From NCBI GenBank assembly GCA_028287415.1, contig JAQBPS010000586.1, positions 1 through 6,291 of the forward strand: 6,291 bases of DNA. Direction: 5' to 3'. Shown one piece after another: positions 1-5,006 of this stretch. Source of the stretch: Bacillota bacterium. Lineage in GTDB: Bacteria > Bacillota > Sulfobacillia > Symbiobacteriales > Symbiobacteriaceae. Made by a program: the position numbers and the translations under genes. Position 1 is the first letter of the stretch, and every line of letters starts with the position of its first letter. Below the pieces are notes generated by a model, which was not told where the DNA came from, ran no database searches, and saw only the letters and a program-made list of their open reading frames with translations.

Positions 1-1
1 C

Positions 2-11
2 AATCCGTGGC
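2..11. repeat. Partial right arm of a palindromic element cut by the window start
   Basis: AATCCGTGGC here matches the last ten bases of the right arms that end at 172 and 299. It is followed by the same kind of spacer as the arm ending at 172 (a short TAG..AAATG stretch, then the 49-bp repeat). It is probably the tail of another palindromic element whose body lies to the left of the window. Ten bases alone would be weak evidence; the matching downstream spacer makes the call. Confidence 0.55.
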
Positions 12-16
12 GATAG

Positions 17-65
17 AAATGTCCGGAAAACCCCAGTTGTGCTGTGCAGGCTTTTTATATGGCCA
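17..65. repeat. 49-bp exact direct repeat, copy 1
   Basis: This copy is identical over 49 bases to 178-226, an offset of 161 bp. It starts AAATGTCCGGAAAACCCC and ends TTTTTATATGGCCA, so it runs from the spacer into the first bases of the left arm of the palindromic element at 62-172. It shows no coding character (low GC, in-frame interruptions). The repeat together with the hairpin element forms a tandem unit of about 161 bp. Confidence 0.9.
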
Positions 66-172
66 CGGATTTCACGGGTTACACTGATTTTAAAGGCAAA
101 CACAGATGGCGCAATAAAATACATTAATAATGCATTTATGTCCGAATCCGTGTAAGCCGTGTAATCCGTGGC
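62..172. repeat. Palindromic element 1 (28-nt arms made of 9-nt units)
   Basis: The left arm (62-89) and right arm (145-172) are inverted repeats matching at 25 of 28 positions, around a 55-nt AT-rich loop (90-144). Each arm contains three 9-nt units of the form CACGGATTW. The left arm is preceded by TTTTTATA (52-59), and the loop ends in TTTATGTCCGAATC (135-148). Both features recur in the element at 2645-2735, which places the two in one family. A T-run before the stem and an A-run after it is the opposite of an intrinsic terminator on either strand. A mobile or REP/MITE-like non-coding element is the most likely class; no transposase is in the window. Confidence 0.8.
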
Positions 173-177
173 TAGAA

Positions 178-226
178 AAATGTCCGGAAAACCCCAGTTG
201 TGCTGTGCAGGCTTTTTATATGGCCA
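178..226. repeat. 49-bp exact direct repeat, copy 2
   Basis: Second copy of the 17-65 repeat, lying directly after the right arm of palindromic element 1. It again ends in TTTTTATATGGCCA, the start of a left arm, but the sequence diverges at 227, just where copy 1 continues into the arm. That break marks where the next element has lost most of its left arm. Confidence 0.9.
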
Positions 227-299
227 ATAATAAAATATATTTTCGTCCGGTAATCCGTGTTTGGATCGGAAAATCCGTGCAATCCGTGCAATCCGTGGC
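223..299. repeat. Palindromic element 2, left arm truncated
   Basis: Only the first four bases of the left arm (GCCA, 223-226) remain before an AT-rich stretch. The right arm at 272-299 is complete and the most regular of the family: three tandem 9-nt units AATCCGTGC, AATCCGTGC and AATCCGTGG (272-298). Another AATCCGTG at 252-259 lies in the loop region. The element therefore cannot form the full hairpin. It is probably a decayed or deleted copy in the same tandem array. Confidence 0.65.
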
Positions 300-346
300 C
301 ATAAAACATCTCAACATCCTTTCCTGGTCTCAACTTCCACCCTCCC

Positions 347-376
347 TTGCCAACCCTCAGGGCTTTCGGCTAAAAT
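347..376 (+). promoter_or_regulatory. Candidate sigma70/sigmaA-type promoter for ndk
   Basis: TTGCCA (347-352) matches the -35 consensus at five of six bases. TAAAAT (371-376) matches the -10 consensus at five of six. The spacer is 18 bp. Transcription would start near 383 and give a leader of about 70 nt before the ndk ATG. The leader contains a small inverted repeat (401-408 against 412-419, one T-T mismatch, 3-nt loop). It lies just after the repeat array in an otherwise gene-free stretch. The call rests on sequence match only. Confidence 0.5.
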
Positions 377-452
377 CAGGGAGGCATCGATATACGTCGT
401 GACTACCCACGGGGTTGTCCACTTGAAGTGATTGAAAGGGGATTCGCCGCAG

Positions 453-905
453 ATGGAACGCAGCTTTGTCATGGTCAAGCCCGACGGCGTGCAGCGCGGG
501 CTCGTCGGTGAGGTAATCAGCCGCTTTGAAAACCGGGGTCTGAAGTTGGTTGGCGCCAAGTTCATGACCGTCCCCCGGGAGCTGGCTGAGCAGCATTATG
601 AGTCCCTGAAGGACCGGCCCTTCTTCCCCGGGCTGATCACCTTCATCACCTCCGGCCCGGTTATGGCCATGGTCTGGGAGGGCCCGATCGCGATCGCCAG
701 CATCCGCAAGACGATGGGCGCCACCAACCCGGCCAACGCTGAGCCCGGCACCATCCGCGCCGACCTCGCCATCGACGTGGCGAACAACATCGTCCACGGC
801 TCTGACGGTCCGGAGACCGCTGCCCGTGAGATCGGCCTGTGGTTCGGCGACCTCGGCGCCAGCTATGACCGCGCGAATGACCAGTGGATCTTCCCGACCA
901 AGTAG
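453..905 (+). CDS. ndk: Nucleoside diphosphate kinase
   Basis: This cytoplasmic enzyme transfers the gamma phosphate of ATP to other (d)NDPs through a phosphohistidine, which keeps the NTP pools balanced. The 150-residue product is of normal family length and complete. Visible signatures are [13 protein letters not shown] near the N-terminus (Lys9 for nucleotide phosphate), the [15 protein letters not shown] segment, and [10 protein letters not shown], where His115 is the active-site histidine. The ATG at 453 is chosen because the protein then begins [12 protein letters not shown], as usual in the family, and GAAAGGGG at 434-441 gives a ribosome site 11 nt upstream. An in-frame TTG at 432 would overlap that site. 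The gene stands alone, after the repeat array and convergent with the next gene. Its product is not specific to the salvage cluster downstream. Confidence 0.97.
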   Translation: MERSFVMVKPDGVQRGLVGEVISRFENRGLKLVGAKFMTVPRELAEQHYESLKDRPFFPGLITFITSGPVMAMVWEGPIAIASIRKTMGATNPANAEPGTIRADLAIDVANNIVHGSDGPETAAREIGLWFGDLGASYDRANDQWIFPTK

Positions 906-918
906 GCGCTGGCGAATG

Positions 919-974
919 GCGGCCCGGCGGAACCGGCTAAGCACCCCTCGGCGGGGAAGCCGGCCCCGGGCCGC
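919..974. terminator. GC-rich hairpin between convergent genes
   Basis: The gap between two convergent stop codons can fold into one long imperfect hairpin. It has a 9-bp outer stem (919-927 with 966-974), a 6-bp middle stem (933-938 with 958-963) and a 4-bp inner stem (944-947 with 953-956) closing a 5-nt loop. No T-run follows on either strand, so it is not a textbook intrinsic terminator. Its position suggests a two-way transcription barrier or a protection against antisense read-through. Confidence 0.4.
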
Positions 975-976
975 TG

Positions 977-1756
977 CTACTTGGGGCCCTTGGGTCCCGG
1001 AATGATCAGCACCTGGCCGGGCGTGAGCTGGTACGGTTCCGTCAGCTTATTCGCCCTGGCGACCGCGCCCGGCGAGGTGTTGAACTTCTTGGCCAGCCGC
1101 CACAGGCTGTCGCCCCGGTGGACGGTGTAGATCACCTGGTTCTGCTTCGGCAGCAGCGAGCAGGGCACAAACACATCGACAAAGCCGTCCTTGGTCCCCG
1201 TGGCCACTTCGCCGCCGATGGTGCCGCGTGCGGAGACGAGCCCCCCGAGGTAAAGCCGGCCCAGCTCCTCCAGCCGGCTGTCATTGCCGATCGCCAACAC
1301 CTGATAGACATACATGGTCTGTGCTCCTGACGCAGCAGCGACCACCTCGGCACGGCCGTCGCCATTGACATCGTCCAGGCTGATCGAGCGAAAATAGGCA
1401 TTCGGGTATAGCAGCGTCTGGCATAATAGTGAGAGGCCGTTGGGCGTCCACGCATAGATCAGCACATTATCTTTCGTGCCGGCGATCACCATGCCGGGTC
1501 CGGTCGGGTCGATCTGGCCGACCGCTATGGAAAGGCCATCGCGCGGCAGGGTCTCCTCCCAGCCCAGGGCATACGTGTCGCCGGTCCAGTCGTATACCTT
1601 GAGCTCACGGCCGGCACAGGCCACGATCTCGGGCAGACCGTCGCCGTCGACATCACCTGTGTCAACCAGCACGAGTCGTCCCATGCCACCGCCGCGCCAC
1701 CGTCGGTGAAACTGACTGCCTTGCCCTCCTTCAGCCTGGCCTCCGTTCTCCAGCAT
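977..1756 (-). CDS. FG-GAP/VCBS-repeat protein with C-terminal LysM domain, likely frameshifted near the start
   Basis: The product as read has 259 residues. The N-terminal two thirds look like FG-GAP (integrin-type beta-propeller) repeats, with Ca-binding-like loops DVDGDGLPE (residues 35-43) and DDVNGDGRAE (128-137). Residues about 208-254 form a LysM domain (YTVHRGDSLWRLAKKF ... LTPGQVLIIPG), a peptidoglycan-binding fold. A surface role would fit, but I see no signal peptide or membrane segment. The ATG at 1756 is chosen because GAGGTG (complement of 1763-1768) lies 6 nt upstream; a TTG at 1789 is the longer alternative. Between about 1740 and 1682 the open frame is GGQAEGGQGSQFHRRWRGGG, low complexity with about 50% GC3. 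The neighbouring frame reads ARLKEGKAVSFTDGGAAVAW with about 80% GC3. Two opposite one-base shifts in G-rich runs would restore a smooth protein. No specific function can be assigned. Confidence 0.75.
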   Translation of the reverse strand: MLENGGQAEGGQGSQFHRRWRGGGMGRLVLVDTGDVDGDGLPEIVACAGRELKVYDWTGDTYALGWEETLPRDGLSIAVGQIDPTGPGMVIAGTKDNVLIYAWTPNGLSLLCQTLLYPNAYFRSISLDDVNGDGRAEVVAAASGAQTMYVYQVLAIGNDSRLEELGRLYLGGLVSARGTIGGEVATGTKDGFVDVFVPCSLLPKQNQVIYTVHRGDSLWRLAKKFNTSPGAVARANKLTEPYQLTPGQVLIIPGPKGPK

Positions 1757-1850
1757 TGCCCCCACCTCGATCCGTATGATCGGCCCCAACAGAGGCCGTG
1801 AGATTCCTCTGTCAACAGCTTATGTCAACCGAAAGGCGGGCGTGAATCGG
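1757..1850. promoter_or_regulatory. Divergent intergenic region with twin TTGACA motifs
   Basis: This 94-bp gap separates the divergent LysM gene and phosphorylase gene, so promoters for both are expected here. TGTCAAC occurs twice in direct orientation (1810-1816 and 1823-1829). On the minus strand each gives a perfect -35 hexamer TTGACA, but no good -10 follows at 16-18 bp (the best is AATCTC at 1805-1800). On the plus strand GTGAGA (1798-1803) and TATGTC (1821-1826) are a weak pair with 17-bp spacing. The repeated heptamer could equally be an operator. Boundaries and function are not settled. Confidence 0.25.
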
Positions 1851-2639
1851 ATGGGAATTCGCTTGGCAATTATCGGCGGGACCGGGGTCTATGACCCCCG
1901 CATCCTCTCGGATCTCCGGGAGGAGGAGGTGCGCACTGCCTATGGCGATGTGCGGCTCCGGGTCGGCACCTATGAGGGCGAGGAGGTCGCCTTTCTGCCG
2001 CGGCACGGTGCGAAGCATTCCGTGCCCCCGCACCTGATCAACTACCGGGCGAACATTGCGGCGCTCAAGCTGCTGGGCGTGGAGCGGGTGATCGCCACCA
2101 CAGCGGTCGGCTCGACGACCCTGGAGATGAAGCCGGGCGACTGTGTCGTGGTCGATCAGTTCATCGACTTTACAAAGAACCGCGTCGGCACGTTCTTTGA
2201 GGGCGGCGAGCAGGGCGTCGTGCATACGGATTTCACGGAGCCGTACTGCCCGGAGTGCCGCAAGGTGATGAAGCAGGCAGCCGCCGATCTGCCGGTCGTC
2301 GTGCACGACGGGGGCTGCTACGTTTGCACCGAGGGCCCGCGCTTTGAGACGCCGGCGGAGATCCGGATGTTTCAGAAGCTAGGCGGCGACCTGGTCGGCA
2401 TGACGAACGTGCCTGAGGTGACCCTTGCCCGGGAGGCGGGACTCTGCTATGCCACGGTCTCGATGGTGACGAACTTCGGCGCGGGCATCAGCCTGACTCC
2501 GCTCACGCACGAAGAGGTGCTTGAAGTGATGGCGCAGAACTCGGAGAACTTGAAGCGTTTCGTCATGGGAACCCTGCCTAATCTGCCGCGTGAGCGGGGG
2601 TGTACCTGTGGGCACTCGGCTGGTGCCTTGAAGGTTTAA
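1851..2639 (+). CDS. MTAP/PNP-family phosphorylase, probably 6-oxopurine specific (5'-methylthioinosine phosphorylase-like)
   Basis: The family cleaves purine nucleosides with phosphate to base plus (methylthio)ribose-1-phosphate. The 262-residue protein has the family landmarks: IIGGTGVYD (Thr11, phosphate), RHG (51-53), TTAVGS (83-88), QFIDFTKNR (103-111), His125 in the GVVHTDFTEP segment as in MTAP, and GMTNVPE (183-189, ribose). Overall it resembles MTAP, yet the base-binding positions read Phe165-Glu166 and Asn208 (SMVTNFGAG). These match human PNP Phe200/Glu201/Asn243. Human MTAP has Ser178 and Asp220/Asp222 there. I infer inosine-type substrates such as methylthioinosine. The C-terminus has a CTC motif (251-253) like the CXC pairs of thermophile MTAPs. 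ATG 1851 is chosen because the fold starts at once and GAAAGGCGGG (1831-1840) lies upstream; in-frame starts at 1776 and 1842 are less likely. mtnP would be the symbol only if adenine specific. Confidence 0.93.
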   Translation: MGIRLAIIGGTGVYDPRILSDLREEEVRTAYGDVRLRVGTYEGEEVAFLPRHGAKHSVPPHLINYRANIAALKLLGVERVIATTAVGSTTLEMKPGDCVVVDQFIDFTKNRVGTFFEGGEQGVVHTDFTEPYCPECRKVMKQAAADLPVVVHDGGCYVCTEGPRFETPAEIRMFQKLGGDLVGMTNVPEVTLAREAGLCYATVSMVTNFGAGISLTPLTHEEVLEVMAQNSENLKRFVMGTLPNLPRERGCTCGHSAGALKV

Positions 2640-2644
2640 AGGCA

Positions 2645-2735
2645 TTTTTATAGCCGCAGATTTCGCAGATTACGCAGATTCCGGAATAATAATATTTTTT
2701 ATGTCCGAATCTGCGTAATCTGCGAAATCTGCGGC
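2645..2735. repeat. Palindromic element 3, perfect 28-bp arms, between phosphorylase and hydrolase genes
   Basis: The left arm 2653-2680 and right arm 2708-2735 are perfectly complementary over 28 bp, with a 27-nt loop. The arms contain three 9-nt units of the form CGCAGATTW. The element begins with TTTTTATA (2645-2652) and its loop ends TTTATGTCCGAATC (2698-2711); both are identical to parts of element 1. Relative to element 1 the arms differ at five positions that change on both sides so that pairing is kept. It fills most of the 123-bp gap and ends 13 nt before the ribosome site of the next gene. No T-run follows the stem, so it is not a normal terminator, though it may affect mRNA processing or stability within the operon. 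Confidence 0.85.
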
Positions 2736-2762
2736 AAAATTATTCCCGCGGAGGTATGACTT

Positions 2763-4025
2763 ATGAGCAAGGTCTCTGTCTCCACGCTAAGGAACCCTGC
2801 CCTGGCGCCCGAGGGGCACTTGAAGATCAACTGGGTCCGGGCCCACATGCCCATCCTCGCCCGGTTGGAGAAGGAGTTCGGCGCCACCAAGCCCTTCGCG
2901 GGGCAGCGGGTGGCGATGTCGATCCACCTGGAGGCGAAGACGGCCTACATGGCCATGGTCTTTGCGGCTGCCGGCGCTGATGTCTACCTGACCGGGTCGA
3001 ATCCGCTCTCCACGCAGGATGATGTCGCCGCCGCCGCTGCGGAGAACGGCATCACCGTGCACGCGTGGCATGGTGCGACGGATGCTGAGTACCTCGACCA
3101 TCTGAACAAGACGCTCGACGCCGCCCGCCCGACCCTGCTGCTGGACGACGGCGGCGACCTGACCTACCTGCTGCATACCTCCCGCACCGAGCTCGCCGGC
3201 GGGCTGATCGGCGGCTCAGAGGAGACCAGCACCGGCGTGCAGCGGCTCCGGGCGATGGAGGCAGAGGGCGTCCTCAAGCTGCCCATGGTTGCGGTCAACA
3301 ACGCCTATATGAAGCACCTCTTCGACAACCGCTACGGCACCGGCCAGTCGACCCTCGAGTCGGTCATGCACAACACCAACCTCTCGATCGCCGGCAAGAC
3401 CGTGGTGGTCGGCGGCTACGGCTGGTGCGGCAAGGGCGTCGCCATGCGGGCCAAGGGCCTGGGTGCGCGGGTGATCGTCTGCGAGGTCAACCCGATCAAC
3501 GCGAATGAGGCCTTGATGGACGGCATGGATGTGATGCCGATGGCGGAGGCAGCCAGGAAGGGCGATATCTTCATCACCGTGACGGGCTGCGAGCGGGTGA
3601 TCCGCGCCGAGCACTTCGCGGTCATGAAGGACGGTGTGATTCTCGCCAACGCCGGCCACTTCGACGCCGAGATTTCGAAGCCTGACCTGGTGCGGCTGGG
3701 CGGCCAGCCGGTCACCGTGCGCAAGAACGTCGAGTCCTACACGTTCGCCGATGGTCGTCGGGTTTTCCTGATCGGCGAGGGGCGGCTGGCCAACCTGGCT
3801 GCGGGCGACGGCCATCCCGCCGAGGTGATGGACCTCTCCTTTGCGGTGCAGTTCCTCACGCACCTCTGGATCCTGGAGCACCGGGCGGAGCTGACCAACA
3901 CGGTGATCCCGGTGCCGCTGGAGATCGACACCCGGGTCGCCGCCACCCGCCTGCGGGCGCTGGGCGTGGCGATCGACGAGCTGACCCCGGAGCAGGCGAA
4001 GTACATTCAGTCCTGGCAGGTGTAG
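2763..4025 (+). CDS. ahcY: Adenosylhomocysteinase family protein (S-adenosyl- or S-inosyl-homocysteine hydrolase)
   Basis: This NAD-dependent cytoplasmic enzyme reversibly splits SAH, or its inosyl form, into nucleoside and homocysteine, removing the inhibitor of methyltransferases. The 420-residue product is complete and of the shorter Thermotoga/archaeal type. Expected residues are present: His55, Asp129 (DDGGDLT), Glu154 (SEETSTGV), Lys184 and Asp188 (AYMKHLFDNRYGTGQS), the Rossmann motif GGYGWCGKG (217-225) with Glu241 for the NAD ribose, GHFD (298-301), and His351 in GDGHPAEVMD. Residues 55-61 read HLEAKTA, so the positions of human Thr57 and Glu59, which contact adenine N1/N6, are Glu57 and Lys59. 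This allows 6-oxopurine (inosyl) substrates; that is inference. GCGGAGGT (2748-2755) lies 7 nt before the ATG. The next gene starts 4 nt after the stop, so translation is probably coupled. Confidence 0.95.
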   Translation: MSKVSVSTLRNPALAPEGHLKINWVRAHMPILARLEKEFGATKPFAGQRVAMSIHLEAKTAYMAMVFAAAGADVYLTGSNPLSTQDDVAAAAAENGITVHAWHGATDAEYLDHLNKTLDAARPTLLLDDGGDLTYLLHTSRTELAGGLIGGSEETSTGVQRLRAMEAEGVLKLPMVAVNNAYMKHLFDNRYGTGQSTLESVMHNTNLSIAGKTVVVGGYGWCGKGVAMRAKGLGARVIVCEVNPINANEALMDGMDVMPMAEAARKGDIFITVTGCERVIRAEHFAVMKDGVILANAGHFDAEISKPDLVRLGGQPVTVRKNVESYTFADGRRVFLIGEGRLANLAAGDGHPAEVMDLSFAVQFLTHLWILEHRAELTNTVIPVPLEIDTRVAATRLRALGVAIDELTPEQAKYIQSWQV

Positions 4026-4029
4026 CCGC

Positions 4030-4965
4030 ATGGCGCAGCTCTTCGTGCCCCTGTCCGGCGGCTTTGGCAAAGTCGCCGGCTCAGGGTTCAACACCTACGG
4101 CGAAAACCTGGAACGCAAGGGCTGGCGGGGGGCCGAACTGGGCTTCATCGACTCCTTTGCGGACGTCTGGGCGGCGGTGAGCGAGGCCGAGTTCTACGAC
4201 TGGAACATCGGGGTGCACCACCCGCTCTACAAGGATGGCGGCCCGCTGTGGTGCAACTTCTTCGCCCCCGACGTGGCCGTGCGGACGCAGGCCGTCGATG
4301 CGGCGGTGACGGCCGCGCAGGGGGCGCACCAGATCGGCGCCCGTTATATCCTGTTCCACTTCCCCTGGCCGGGGTTCCAGATGCCCGGTGTGGATCACAG
4401 GGCGCAGGGCTGGTACTATACCGAGCCGCTTGTGGACCTGGAGCACTGGCGTGAGGCGGACGTCTACGACTGGAGCCGCAAGGTGTTCGACCGGCTGGCG
4501 ACCGTGCAGGAGCAGGAAGAAATCAAGATTGTCCTTGAGATCGACGGGCCGAACCCGTACTTCTTCGATGGTGAGATTTACACCAGGCTGTTCGAGGAGT
4601 TCCCTGCGCTATCGCTATGCGTGGATACCGGCCGCCTCGGCATGCTGGCGAAGACGCACGGCCGGGACCCGCTGGAACTGTGCCGCCGGTGGCTGCCATG
4701 GACACGGCATATGCACCTGCACACATCGCTGTGGGACGAGCAGGGCCATGCCCGCAACCATATCCCGACGACGGCTGCCCACACTGCCGACAAGTGGCCG
4801 CAAATCACGCCCGCAGCGGACATGGCCCGCATGATCCTTGCAGCGCAGCCCGCGTGCAATGTGGTGCTGGAGCACGATCCGAAGGCGGTGTCGGCTGAGG
4901 AGTTGGATGCGGCGCACACCTTTGCGGTTGAGCTTGTAGGACCTGGGCCTGATCTGCTGGGTTAG
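4030..4965 (+). CDS. Xylose-isomerase-like TIM-barrel protein (sugar phosphate isomerase/epimerase superfamily)
   Basis: The 311-residue protein has the pattern of AP-endonuclease-2/xylose-isomerase-like TIM barrels, which bind one or two divalent metals with a Glu-Asp-His-Glu set at the barrel mouth. Candidates are Glu170 (IVLEIDGPN), Asp199 (LCVDTGRLG), His229 or His231 (RHMHLHTSLW) and Glu281 (VVLEHDPKA). Further histidines at 63-64 (GVHHP) and 110 (ILFHFPWPG) lie on earlier strands. The exact reaction is not recognisable. The start lies 4 nt after the hydrolase stop, with AGGTG (4018-4022) inside the hydrolase end as ribosome site, which indicates tight co-expression. Position between an SAH/SIH hydrolase and an MTA/SAH deaminase suggests a substrate derived from SAM by-products, such as a ribose, methylthioribose or inosine-derived sugar. 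This is inference. No signal peptide is seen. Confidence 0.85.
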   Translation: MAQLFVPLSGGFGKVAGSGFNTYGENLERKGWRGAELGFIDSFADVWAAVSEAEFYDWNIGVHHPLYKDGGPLWCNFFAPDVAVRTQAVDAAVTAAQGAHQIGARYILFHFPWPGFQMPGVDHRAQGWYYTEPLVDLEHWREADVYDWSRKVFDRLATVQEQEEIKIVLEIDGPNPYFFDGEIYTRLFEEFPALSLCVDTGRLGMLAKTHGRDPLELCRRWLPWTRHMHLHTSLWDEQGHARNHIPTTAAHTADKWPQITPAADMARMILAAQPACNVVLEHDPKAVSAEELDAAHTFAVELVGPGPDLLG

Positions 4966-5006
4966 GTTAAGCGTTTTTCAAAATGATCGGAGGAGGCTTT
5001 AACCTC

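Noticed and set aside
1..300. CRISPR array
   Set aside because: The repeated units are palindromic 28-nt arms with an exactly repeated 49-bp spacer and 9-nt internal periodicity. CRISPR spacers would be unique and the repeats direct.
130..402. Open frame of 90 codons across the repeat array
   Set aside because: It runs through the 9-nt repeat units and the 49-bp repeat, with repeated VQSVQSV-type output, and has no recognisable domain or ribosome site. Repeats explain it.
432..452. TTG at 432 as start of ndk
   Set aside because: It would add MKGDSPQ, which is not usual for the family, and would overlap the ribosome site used by the ATG at 453.
2645..2735. Intrinsic terminator after the phosphorylase gene
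   Set aside because: The stem is preceded by a T-run and followed by an A-rich stretch, the reverse of a terminator for + strand transcription, and the next gene is + strand and related. The repeat-family match explains the hairpin better.
2640..2762. SAM or SAH riboswitch before the AHCY-family gene
   Set aside because: The gap is taken up by one simple long hairpin with repeat units, and I see no multi-helix riboswitch arrangement.
2756..2980. ATG at 2756 as a separate start just before the AHCY-family gene
   Set aside because: It is in another frame with no conserved product, and it lies directly on the ribosome site. The ATG at 2763 starts the conserved protein.
3216..4094. Long minus-strand frame (292 codons) opposite the AHCY-family gene
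   Set aside because: It lies antisense to a clearly conserved enzyme with all active-site motifs. Long antisense frames are expected in high-GC3 DNA.
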